Shown here one piece after another: positions 15,944 to 23,736 of a stretch of 35,287 bases of DNA. The translations under genes were made by a program, and so were the position numbers. The DNA is taken from NCBI GenBank assembly GCA_009392515.1, contig VFGE01000013.1:1-35287 (forward strand), written 5' to 3'. Origin of the DNA: SAR202 cluster bacterium. Lineage in GTDB: Bacteria; Chloroflexota; Dehalococcoidia; Lucifugimonadales; UBA6952. How positions within the stretch are numbered: the first letter of the stretch is position 1; each line of letters begins with the position of its first letter. The notes beneath the pieces were generated by a model that saw nothing but the letters and a program-made list of their open reading frames with translations, was not told the origin of the DNA and ran no database searches.

Positions 15944-17573
15944 TGTAGAAGATAACCAAAAAATAGGAACTATAGTAGGAGGAGCTTTATCTTCAGGATT
16001 GGAAGTAAGATTAGATTCTGACTATTCTGTTGAAAATTTATATGTTGGTGATGGAATTACTATTGAGGGGCGAGAAAAGCGATATTTTGGTATTATTTCC
16101 GATATGATGTTGCAGTCCTCAGATTCATCTATTCGTTCTTTGCCTCCTAACAGTTCTGATTTTTTTGTAACTTCAATCCTGTCAGGAACTAGCGCATTCA
16201 CTATTCTTAAAATTAGCTTACAATTGGCAGTATCTTTGGATACAAATATTGATGAATTCGATAAACTCAGTTTAGATAACATAAGTTTTGGTCCGGCAAC
16301 CACACTTCCTCCACATTTTTCTCCTGTCTATAGAGCTACAAGTAAAGACTACACAGAGATTTTTGGTTCTGAAGATGAAAATCATGGTTGGATAGGTACT
16401 CCCAAAGGTCGTGATGCAGAGGTTAAAATTAATCTTGATTTAGAACAATTGATAAAACGATCAAATGGTGTTTTTGGCAAAACTGGCACAGGTAAAACTT
16501 TCTTAACACGGGTTTTATTATCAGAAATCATCAAAAAAGATTTAGGCGTTAATCTCATATTTGATATGCATAGGGATTATAGTGATTCTGTAAATGATGA
16601 ATCTGGCAAAAAAATAAATAGTTTGAAGCAGATATTTCCTTCAAAAGTGGAGGTGATGTCCCTTGGAAAATCTCTTAATAAAGGTCAAGTACGACCAGAT
16701 GCTGAAATTATGGTTTCTTATAATGATCTAGAAGTTCAAGATATTGAGATATTGTCAGAGACTTTAAATTTAACTTCCGCAGGACTACTTGCCGCACATG
16801 CATTAGATAGAACTTACGGTGATAAATGGCTTGGTTTATTTTTAAATATGGAACCTAGTGAAGATAAGGAAAATCCCAATAGTTTGAGTGCTGCGGCAGA
16901 ACGTACTGGACAGTTATATACTGTTTTACACACTTTGTGGAGAAGATTAGAAATTCTTAAAAAGTTTGAGTTTTTGCAACAAAATCCTGCAGAAGAATCT
17001 ATAAAAAGAATATTTACATCATTAGAAAGAGGCAAACATGTAATCCTTGACTTTGGTACACATCAAAGCAATGAAACCGCGTACATATTAGTTACTAGTT
17101 TGATCACCCGGAGAATTTATGAAAGATGGGCAGAACAAGACAATCAATTAGTAATTGCCATTGAGGAAGCTCATAAGTTTTTAAATTCTGAAGTGGCTAG
17201 CCAAACTATTTTTGGAACAATCGCTCGCGAAATGAGAAAATGGAAAGTAACTTTGCTTGTTGTTGATCAGAGGCCGAGTGGAATTGATGCAGAAGTTCTT
17301 AGTCAATTGGGAACAAAATTCATTCATCAATTAGAAGATAATAGAGATATAGACTCTATATTAGCAGGATCTTCTAGAGATTTAAGAAGCGTTGTTTCTA
17401 CTCTGGCTCCAAAACAACAAGCACTTGTTATAGGGCATTCTTTACCTATGCCTGTAGTCATAGATGTCAGATCTAATGACACTTTGGCAAATTTTATCAA
17501 TCCTGATAAAACACCTAATGAAATAACAAATATTGAAAGGGATAATGATGATTTATTTGGTGAGAAAAAATAA
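15936..17573 (+). CDS. herA: HerA-like DNA translocase ATPase
   Basis: HerA is a FtsK/VirB4-related hexameric ATPase that pumps DNA and activates NurA. The 545-residue protein begins with a HAS-barrel region (KIGTIVGGALSSGLEVRLDSDY, then VGDGITIEG and YFGIISDM). It continues with the RecA-like core: Walker A GKTGTGKT at 181-188, NLIFDMHRDYSD soon after, and Walker B LVIAIEEAHKF with Glu410/Glu411. A sensor region (LLVVDQRPSGID) and the typical ending QLGTKFIHQLEDNRDIDSIL ... LAPKQQALVIGHSLPMPVVIDVR follow. A helical insertion sits between the Walker motifs. All motifs look intact. It follows the NurA-like and HAS-barrel genes. The symbol is by family resemblance. Confidence 0.9.
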   Translation: MSNVEDNQKIGTIVGGALSSGLEVRLDSDYSVENLYVGDGITIEGREKRYFGIISDMMLQSSDSSIRSLPPNSSDFFVTSILSGTSAFTILKISLQLAVSLDTNIDEFDKLSLDNISFGPATTLPPHFSPVYRATSKDYTEIFGSEDENHGWIGTPKGRDAEVKINLDLEQLIKRSNGVFGKTGTGKTFLTRVLLSEIIKKDLGVNLIFDMHRDYSDSVNDESGKKINSLKQIFPSKVEVMSLGKSLNKGQVRPDAEIMVSYNDLEVQDIEILSETLNLTSAGLLAAHALDRTYGDKWLGLFLNMEPSEDKENPNSLSAAAERTGQLYTVLHTLWRRLEILKKFEFLQQNPAEESIKRIFTSLERGKHVILDFGTHQSNETAYILVTSLITRRIYERWAEQDNQLVIAIEEAHKFLNSEVASQTIFGTIAREMRKWKVTLLVVDQRPSGIDAEVLSQLGTKFIHQLEDNRDIDSILAGSSRDLRSVVSTLAPKQQALVIGHSLPMPVVIDVRSNDTLANFINPDKTPNEITNIERDNDDLFGEKK

Positions 17574-18255
17574 ATTGTTTATATTGTGTATAGCAATTTT
17601 TTCTTTTTTAGCCATGAGTGGTTGTAATATTACGGATTATCGTTTGGACGAAAAATCTCCAACTGTTTCCGAATTACGCCAAACACCAACACCAACACCT
17701 AAACCATATCGAACTAAACCTTTCGAAATGAGGATAGATGTAAATAAAACATATCTGGCAACAATTGTAACCGCTAAAGGTGATATAGTATTGGAACTAT
17801 ACCCAGATAAATCCCCAATAGCTGTAAATAATTTTGTTGCGCTATCACAAGAAGGTTTTTACGATAATATTACATTTCATAGAGTTATTCGTAACTTTGT
17901 AGCACAATCGGGTGATCCTACAGGTACAGGTCAAGGTGGACCTGGCTATACTATTGAAGATGAATACAATGATCTGTCTCATGAAACAGGTGTAATAGCT
18001 ATGGCAAATAAAGCTGTGACAAATTCAGCAGGATCTCAGTGGTATATAACACTTTCACCGCAACCGTTTCTTGATACCATGGAAAATGGCGAAAAAAAGC
18101 GTTGTACTTTATTAGGAACACACTGTCATACGGTTTTTGGTCGAGTAGTAGAAGGATTTGATGATGTTGTTAAAAAAATTACATATAGAGATCCTTCAAA
18201 AGCACCAAATTACCAGGGTGATATTATAAAAACCATAATTATTGAAGAAAAATAG
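17548..18255 (+). CDS. Cyclophilin-type peptidyl-prolyl isomerase lipoprotein
   Basis: The enzyme speeds proline cis-trans isomerisation in folding proteins, here on the outer face of the membrane. From the ATG at 17548 (seven bases after AAAGG) the protein has 235 residues. It opens with a positively charged start and a hydrophobic signal, then a lipobox ending MSGC, with Cys26 to be lipidated. A TPTPTPKP linker leads to the cyclophilin domain with FHRVI, GDPTGTGQGGPGYTIEDE, GVIAMANK and GSQWYITL in place of the common GSQFFI. Two cysteines in the loop KKRCTLLGTHCHTVFG might form a disulfide outside the cell. An upstream ATG at 17545 and a TTG at 17533 are alternatives. The gene overlaps the end of herA by 26 bases. 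Confidence 0.92.
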   Translation: MIYLVRKNKLFILCIAIFSFLAMSGCNITDYRLDEKSPTVSELRQTPTPTPKPYRTKPFEMRIDVNKTYLATIVTAKGDIVLELYPDKSPIAVNNFVALSQEGFYDNITFHRVIRNFVAQSGDPTGTGQGGPGYTIEDEYNDLSHETGVIAMANKAVTNSAGSQWYITLSPQPFLDTMENGEKKRCTLLGTHCHTVFGRVVEGFDDVVKKITYRDPSKAPNYQGDIIKTIIIEEK

Positions 18256-18263
18256 GAGGGTAT

Positions 18264-18614
18264 ATGTCTGGTCAATCGATATCATGGGATGATGTACCAA
18301 AAGAACAATTTATACCGGGCGTAACACGACAAGTAGCTCTTGGAGAAAAGGTAATGCTTGGGAGAATTTTATTTGACGAGGGGGCCAAAGTCCCTACTCA
18401 CAAACACGAGAGTGAACAAATTACGCATGTTTTAAGTGGTAAATTATTATTTATCATTGATGGGGTTGAATCTATTGTTGAACCGGGACAAACAATACAT
18501 ATTCCTTCTAATGTAGACCATAGTGCAGAAGCTATAGAAGAAACCGAAGAAATAGATGCTTTTAGTCCTATTCGTTCAGATTGGTTAGATGGATCCAATG
18601 TTTATCAAAATTAA
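18264..18614 (+). CDS. Single-domain cupin protein
   Basis: The 116-residue protein is one cupin barrel. Motif 1 is the metal-binding THKHESEQITHVLSGKL (two His, one Glu, then His). Motif 2 is VEPGQTIHIPSNVDHSAEA with its conserved His. Small cupins of this kind may be isomerases, dioxygenases or sensors, and the reaction cannot be read from sequence. It has the strongest ribosome binding site of the area (AGGAGGG before the ATG) and is tightly placed between the cyclophilin and alcohol dehydrogenase genes, so all three are probably one transcript. No DNA-binding domain is fused to it. Confidence 0.85.
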   Translation: MSGQSISWDDVPKEQFIPGVTRQVALGEKVMLGRILFDEGAKVPTHKHESEQITHVLSGKLLFIIDGVESIVEPGQTIHIPSNVDHSAEAIEETEEIDAFSPIRSDWLDGSNVYQN

Positions 18615-18632
18615 TATAAAGGAAAATGGTTT

Positions 18633-19664
18633 TTGAAAGCGGTAGTATTAAAACAACCTGGAACTATTCCTATATTATCCTACGTAGATGTGCCAGAACC
18701 AAAGATAAAATCTGACGAATTACTTATAAAAGTTTTAAGTACCGGATTTTGTCGACATGATTTTTTAGTAATGAATGGAACATTGCGACGAGGCATCCCA
18801 AGTGATCCCATATTAGGACATGAGGTATGTGGCGAGATTCTTGAAAAGGGAGAACAAGTAGAAAATTTTGACATTGGTGACAAAATAGTCACTTTATTAA
18901 CTCAATCCTGTGGGGTATGTGAGCAATGCATTTCAAATAATGAACATAGGTGTGAAAATGGAGCAGGTATTGGTCATGGATCTCAGGGAGGATTTGCAGA
19001 ATTTTTAGCAGTCAGACAAAATTCTGCAATACCAATCCCCGATTTTATTAGTCCTGATATTGCTCCTCTACTTACTTGTCCTATAGGTGTAGGAATACAG
19101 GCATTAACAGACATTACTGATATACCTTCTGGTTCATCTGTTGCAATAACAGGAGCTAGTGGTGGTTTAGGTATCCATGTTGCGCAGATTGCGAAAGCAA
19201 TGGGATGCTCTACTTTTGGAATAACATCTTCAGAAGGGAAGATATCATCTTTGATGGAATTAGGTTTAGATGAAGTTATATTAGCAACGGATGATTTGGA
19301 TTTTTCAGAAATTATTCAAGCCATGACAGCTGATATGGGTGTAGATGTTGTCATTGATTGTGTTGGTTCAAGATATTTTGCTTCTTGCATAAATAGCTTG
19401 GCAAGTAATGGGAAATTAGTACTATTAGGAGAGCTTGGAAATGCAAAAGCTCAAGTAAATTTAGCAGAAATTCTTTTTAGAGATTTGACCATTAGGGGTT
19501 CTACTGGTGCAAGAAGAAGTCATGTGTTAAGAGGTATTGAGTTAATAAAAAATGATTTACTCAAACCAGTAGTTCATACTAAGTTGCCATTAAAGGATTT
19601 GTTAATTGCATTTGGATGGATGCAAGAAAATAAATTATTTGGCCGGATAATATTTGCAGATTAA
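18633..19664 (+). CDS. Zinc-dependent medium-chain alcohol dehydrogenase
   Basis: The 343-residue protein belongs to the medium-chain dehydrogenase/reductase family, which oxidises alcohols or reduces aldehydes with NAD(P). The start is TTG at 18633; the nearby ATG at 18626 is out of frame, and AAAGGAAAA precedes. Catalytic zinc ligands are Cys40 and His63-Glu64 (GHEVCGE). Structural zinc is held by Cys93, Cys96, Cys99 and Cys107. The nucleotide-binding fold has ITGASGGLGIHVAQIAKAMG, then VDVVIDCVGS. The GASGGLG form of the fingerprint leans toward the quinone-oxidoreductase-like branch, but the zinc sites are complete. The substrate is unknown. Its last bases overlap the end of the minus-strand lipoprotein gene by four. 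Confidence 0.92.
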   Translation: MKAVVLKQPGTIPILSYVDVPEPKIKSDELLIKVLSTGFCRHDFLVMNGTLRRGIPSDPILGHEVCGEILEKGEQVENFDIGDKIVTLLTQSCGVCEQCISNNEHRCENGAGIGHGSQGGFAEFLAVRQNSAIPIPDFISPDIAPLLTCPIGVGIQALTDITDIPSGSSVAITGASGGLGIHVAQIAKAMGCSTFGITSSEGKISSLMELGLDEVILATDDLDFSEIIQAMTADMGVDVVIDCVGSRYFASCINSLASNGKLVLLGELGNAKAQVNLAEILFRDLTIRGSTGARRSHVLRGIELIKNDLLKPVVHTKLPLKDLLIAFGWMQENKLFGRIIFAD

Positions 19665-20002
19665 TTTAATCTCTTCTCTGGCAGGAGTAAATCGGCAACA
19701 ATTGTTGCCATGTGTTCACCTTCTGAATTAATGTAGAAAGTTACAGAAACAGGTTCTGCAATTAACATGTGTTCTTTCATGTGGGAAACAGTAATTCCTA
19801 CGTCTCCTATAGTTTTAAATTTGATAATCTTATCGGTGTTTAACTCTGCTAATGTGAACCCTTCAAGTTTTTCGAGTGAACTATTATCTATTGCTATAAC
19901 ATTACCATGACAGATATCTATACATATCGGTGTGGAATTATTACAAGATATTAGGATGACAAATAATATACTTATTAAACTGGTTATTGTTATTTTTTTC
20001 AT
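19661..20002 (-). CDS. Small predicted lipoprotein of unknown function
   Basis: I do not recognise a named family. The 113-residue protein has a short basic start, a hydrophobic segment and a lipobox LISC with Cys20, so it should be exported and lipid-anchored. Two further cysteines (CIDICHG) follow soon after. The mature part has the pattern HGNVIAIDNSSLEKLEGFTL, then IIKFKTIGDVG, HMKEHMLIAEPVSVTFYINSEG and MATIVAD. It reads like a small beta-rich domain with a conserved His-rich HxxEHM stretch, which might bind a ligand or metal. It starts 16 bases after the YchF-like gene on the same strand and overlaps the alcohol dehydrogenase 3' end by four bases. Confidence 0.7.
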   Translation of the reverse strand: MKKITITSLISILFVILISCNNSTPICIDICHGNVIAIDNSSLEKLEGFTLAELNTDKIIKFKTIGDVGITVSHMKEHMLIAEPVSVTFYINSEGEHMATIVADLLLPEKRLN

Positions 20003-20018
20003 AATAAATGAAAATTTA

Positions 20019-21065
20019 TCATTTGTTAAACATGAAGTGAGCTATATCTCCATCGTTCATAAGATATTCTTTTCCCTCAAGCCTCAATAAACCTAATTTT
20101 TTTGCTTCAGCCATCTTTTTACTTTCAATCATATTTTGGTAACCAATAACTTCAGCCTTAATGAAACCTTTTTGTATATCAGAATGTATTTGTCCAGCAG
20201 CTTCCAAAGCTGACATTCCTTGAGTTATTGTCCAAGCTTTTACTTCATCTGGACCAACTGTAAAAAATGATATCAAATTTAATAATGCATAACTTTTATC
20301 AATAAGTTTATTTTTACCTGACTCTTCAATGCCTAAAGATTCCCTAAACATTAATTGATCTTCTTCAGGCATTTCAGCTAATTCTTTTTCTAGTTGCGCA
20401 CAGATACTTATTGTATCCCGACTATCTTTATGATTAATTTTATCCTCGTCTATATTTAAAACACTCAGCAATGGTTTTGCTGATAAAAGTTGGAAATTCC
20501 ACACAATTTCAGCAGTATCCTTATCTAAATTTTGATCTTTTATAGGAATGTTATTTTCCAAGTTTTCTTTGACATTCGTTAATTGCCCGATTTCTTTGAT
20601 TATAGATTCTTTTTTATCGTTTCTTGCACCTTTAAGTTCACTATTTAATCTTTCAATTCTTTTATCAATTATTGTTAAATCTGAAAATATTAATTCCTCT
20701 TTCAATGTTTTTGAATCTCTTTTTATATCAATGGTTTCAAATATATGAGGAACTGAAGGATTATCAAAATAACGAATTACTTCTACTAAAGCATCCATAC
20801 GTTGAAGAATATTAAGATATTCTCCAGAAATACTTTGGCTTTTTCCTAAACTTTCTGGTGAAGTTGGTATATCAACAAATGTTACTTCAGCTTTACTGAT
20901 TTTTTTTGGATCAAATAATGCTACTAGTTCATCTATTCTTGGATCTTCTACTCTTGATATGCCAATATTTGTGTTTTTACTAGATTTATCTTTGAGAGTA
21001 TGTGTTATTGCTTCAAAAACAGTCGTTTTCCCACTTTGTGGAAGTCCTATAAGTCCTATTTCCAT
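20019..21065 (-). CDS. ychF: YchF-like P-loop NTPase with TGS/DUF933 domain
   Basis: YchF/OLA1 proteins are ribosome-associated ATPases of the Obg branch. Walker A is GLPQSGKTT (7-15). The usual NKxD guanine motif is replaced by NIDE (204-207), as in YchF, which favours ATP. A coiled-coil insert rich in charged residues (about 115-175) and the C-terminal TGS-like domain (FFTVGPDEVKAWTI, then EAAGQIHSDIQKGFIKAEVIGYQ) fit. The G3 region differs: DIAGL of canonical YchF is DIPTS here (65-69), with no glycine, and the P-loop has QSGKTT instead of NVGKST. It is therefore probably the divergent YchF paralogue with a DUF933 domain; the symbol is provisional. It lies 17 bases after the beta-propeller gene. 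Confidence 0.85.
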   Translation of the reverse strand: MEIGLIGLPQSGKTTVFEAITHTLKDKSSKNTNIGISRVEDPRIDELVALFDPKKISKAEVTFVDIPTSPESLGKSQSISGEYLNILQRMDALVEVIRYFDNPSVPHIFETIDIKRDSKTLKEELIFSDLTIIDKRIERLNSELKGARNDKKESIIKEIGQLTNVKENLENNIPIKDQNLDKDTAEIVWNFQLLSAKPLLSVLNIDEDKINHKDSRDTISICAQLEKELAEMPEEDQLMFRESLGIEESGKNKLIDKSYALLNLISFFTVGPDEVKAWTITQGMSALEAAGQIHSDIQKGFIKAEVIGYQNMIESKKMAEAKKLGLLRLEGKEYLMNDGDIAHFMFNK

Positions 21066-21082
21066 TTATATCTCTTTCTTTT

Positions 21083-22579
21083 TTACCCTAATGCGTATAA
21101 ATTTCCTTTTACTGTAGGGACATAGAGCGTGTCATTTACTAATATTGCTGAGCCATAAATTTCTTCGTCCAGCATATATTCCCACATTATAGATCCATCG
21201 TTTTTATTTATGCCATAAATAGTACCATTATTCATCAATTGTACTAAAGTTGATCCAGATAAAATTGGAGAAGATTGTATATTTGCCGATTTACTTATTT
21301 TCCACAAAGTATCACCATTTTTAATATCTATAGATCTAATATTGCCTTCAAATGTATTCACATAAATATATTCCCCATCAGTTGCTAAATTACTTCGCAC
21401 TTGTTCATTACGTATTTGAAAGCCACCAGTTTCTCTTCGTAGCTCTACTCCCCAATTATATCCTATAGGATTTGCAGGCTTTGGAGCCATATTCCATGCG
21501 TATAATTGAAACCACCACCTGATAAATCCTTGTGCAAATCGAACATTTTTCCGTTGTAGATTAAATGAATTTAATCTACTTCCAAATCTTGTAGCAGTTG
21601 TAAAATAGGCCGTATCGTCTATTATAGTGGGTGTGTTTTCTCCACTACCTAATTTAAGTTTGTATCTTAAATTACCGTTTTGAGCATTTAGTAAGTAGAA
21701 ATAACTATCATCTGATCCAACTGCAACAACATTATCTTTTACTGCTGGAGCCGTTATTACCCAAGATTCAGTAAAATAATCCCATAATAATTCACCTGTC
21801 TTTGCATCAATACTAAATACTTTTTTACCAGTATTACCGCCATAGACAGCGCCATTGTGTATAGTGACACTTCCAAATATGGCCTCGCCAGTATCGTAGG
21901 ACCAGATTTCTTTACCATTCTTTCTATCTAGCGCCAATATTCTTCCATCTCTCAAACTGGCGTAAGCAATATCTTTTGTTAATGATAGGGAAACATCTAC
22001 AGGAGAATTGACGGTGTTTTCCCAAATCACGTTCCCATTATTTGTATCTAATGCGATTATTTTATTATCACCAGTTCCAATGTAAATGGTATTTTCGACC
22101 ATTGCAGGCGTTGTGTGAATAAAACCGGTGGTTGTAAATTTCCATTTAACCCCTTCAGAAATGGTAAAATCATTTTCGCTAGCAAGACCGGTGTGATGAT
22201 TGTTTTTTTGGACCATAGACCAGTCATTTATATCTTGTGAATTGGATACTTTTGAGCTAGGTGAAATGGTTTCAATTTTAACATTAAATTGAAAAACATT
22301 AATTATCCAAGCAAGTATAAGAAACAATGTAATAGTTAAACCTAAGACCCATTTGATCATTGCTCTATTTGCTATAGTTTTTCTATAATCATTAAGATAT
22401 TGAGTTTCATATGATGACGAAACTAATTCAGGTTCTACTTTTGTGTTAAAACCTTTTTGTGTGAGACGGCCCCAACACTTCTTACACCTTGTAGCACTTG
22501 CGTCATTTCCAGTGTTGCATGCCTTGCAAATAATTCGATTTTTTAAATTTTGATTGTCAATTGTATTTTCCATTTGCAT
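21083..22579 (-). CDS. Membrane-anchored PQQ-like beta-propeller protein with N-terminal zinc ribbon
   Basis: The 498-residue protein has three parts. Residues about 18-41 form a CxxC-x10-CxxC zinc ribbon (CKAC ... CKKC), expected inside the cell. One membrane helix lies at about 75-100 (WVLGLTITLFLILAWIINVF). The large external part consists of repeats such as ALDTNNGNVIWENTV, ALDRKNGKEIWSYDT, SIDAKTGELLWDYFT, SIDIKNGDTLWKIS and GINKNDGSIMWEYM. These are PQQ/pyrrolo-quinoline-type propeller blades, also found in BamB-like scaffold proteins without cofactor. An aromatic insertion between blades (FIRWWFQLYAWNM) interrupts the regular pattern. A scaffold or sensor role is likelier than an enzyme. 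An alternative start lies two codons later. It heads the operon with the YchF-like and lipoprotein genes. Confidence 0.85.
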   Translation of the reverse strand: MQMENTIDNQNLKNRIICKACNTGNDASATRCKKCWGRLTQKGFNTKVEPELVSSSYETQYLNDYRKTIANRAMIKWVLGLTITLFLILAWIINVFQFNVKIETISPSSKVSNSQDINDWSMVQKNNHHTGLASENDFTISEGVKWKFTTTGFIHTTPAMVENTIYIGTGDNKIIALDTNNGNVIWENTVNSPVDVSLSLTKDIAYASLRDGRILALDRKNGKEIWSYDTGEAIFGSVTIHNGAVYGGNTGKKVFSIDAKTGELLWDYFTESWVITAPAVKDNVVAVGSDDSYFYLLNAQNGNLRYKLKLGSGENTPTIIDDTAYFTTATRFGSRLNSFNLQRKNVRFAQGFIRWWFQLYAWNMAPKPANPIGYNWGVELRRETGGFQIRNEQVRSNLATDGEYIYVNTFEGNIRSIDIKNGDTLWKISKSANIQSSPILSGSTLVQLMNNGTIYGINKNDGSIMWEYMLDEEIYGSAILVNDTLYVPTVKGNLYALG

Positions 22580-22605
22580 TTAATTTTGCATAAAAAAAAG
22601 ATCTA

Positions 22606-22634
22606 TTCAATTATAATAACCTAGGTATTATACT
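22606..22634. promoter_or_regulatory. Divergent promoter region between the beta-propeller gene and holA
   Basis: The gap between the two start codons is 92 bases and must hold both promoters. For holA, TTCAAT (22606-22611) and TATACT (22629-22634) are spaced by 17. On the minus strand two TATAAT boxes overlap this stretch. The centre CCTAGG with TAATA/TATTA flanks makes a near-palindrome (about 22614-22630). Boxes are weak and A+T-rich. Confidence 0.3.
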
Positions 22635-22671
22635 AAATAATTGATTTAATGATGGATTTATAGGTTTTGTT

Positions 22672-23736
22672 ATGTTTCAAAATGATAGAAGAATTGAACT
22701 TATCTGTGGAGAAAACGATTATCTTAAAAAACAATATATAAATTCTCTAGTTAGTAAATTCACATCAAATGATCAGGAAAGTTTTTCTGAAGTTATTTAT
22801 GTTGATGGTAAATCTGCTTCTATTGAAGAAATACAAAATGCATTAATGACAATCCCATTTTTTGCTAAATCTAATTTAGTTGTCATTTATAACTTAATTG
22901 ATAAATACAAAAACATTTCTAATACTAAAAAAAAATCTACAGCAAAGTCTTCAAATAATTGGAACACACTTCTGGAATTTTTGAATAATCTTCCTAATGA
23001 AAAACAAATACTTTTAGTTGAAGATTGGCAAAGCCCAAAAGATATTACTAATAATCTCAATGATGAAAGAAAAGATTTAATGGTAGAAGCTAAACGCTTA
23101 ATTGATAAATTGGGTTTAACAAATCAAACTCAAATACAATCGTTTAATAATTTACTTTCATTAGAATTAGAAAAATGGATTAGTAAACAACTTTTAGATA
23201 ATGGTAAGACAATAAGCAATAAAAATGCACGATTAATTGCTGATTATGTTGGAAACGATATGTGGACATTAAGTAATGAAATAGAAAAGGTAATAAATTA
23301 TTGCGAGGGTGAAGTCGTTGAATCAGAGCATTTAGATATCTTAATTAATAATCCAAAAGAAATGGTTATTTTTAAATTAGTTGACTTGTTACTCGATCAG
23401 AATATTGCAGTTTCATTTAAAAATATTCCATCAATATTTGAAAGTGGTCACTCTACTCAATATTTATTATCAATGATTTCTCGGCAAATGAGATTATTGA
23501 TAATTGCAAAGCAACTTACTAATTATAATTCTCCGAAAAGTTTATATAAAGAAAAATTGGGGATATATTCTGATTACGTTATCGATAATATTATTAATCA
23601 AGTCAAGCACCGAGACATAGATGTCTTGATGAATTTATATGAGAAGATTTCAGATTTGGATATAGGAATGAAGACTGGAACTATTAATGAGAACATTATA
23701 TTCGATAGTTTAATTTCTAATCGTATTGTTACTTGA
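22672..23736 (+). CDS. holA: DNA polymerase III subunit delta
   Basis: The delta subunit is the clamp-loader component that opens the sliding clamp. The 354-residue protein has the family layout: an N-terminal domain starting with LICGENDYLKKQYINSLVSKF and IPFFAKSNLVVIYNL, and a lid domain with LLSLELEKWISKQL and ARLIADYVGNDMWTLSNEIEKVINYC. The C-terminal collar helices contain VIFKLVDLLLDQN, YLLSMISRQMRLLIIAKQL and DIGMKTGTINENIIFDSLI. Length is typical. A lysine/serine-rich insertion near residue 85-97 is probably a surface loop. The gene stands alone on the plus strand with minus-strand genes on both sides, and its end overlaps the ABC ATPase gene by eight bases. Sequence conservation of this family is low, but the pattern is convincing. 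Confidence 0.9.
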   Translation: MFQNDRRIELICGENDYLKKQYINSLVSKFTSNDQESFSEVIYVDGKSASIEEIQNALMTIPFFAKSNLVVIYNLIDKYKNISNTKKKSTAKSSNNWNTLLEFLNNLPNEKQILLVEDWQSPKDITNNLNDERKDLMVEAKRLIDKLGLTNQTQIQSFNNLLSLELEKWISKQLLDNGKTISNKNARLIADYVGNDMWTLSNEIEKVINYCEGEVVESEHLDILINNPKEMVIFKLVDLLLDQNIAVSFKNIPSIFESGHSTQYLLSMISRQMRLLIIAKQLTNYNSPKSLYKEKLGIYSDYVIDNIINQVKHRDIDVLMNLYEKISDLDIGMKTGTINENIIFDSLISNRIVT

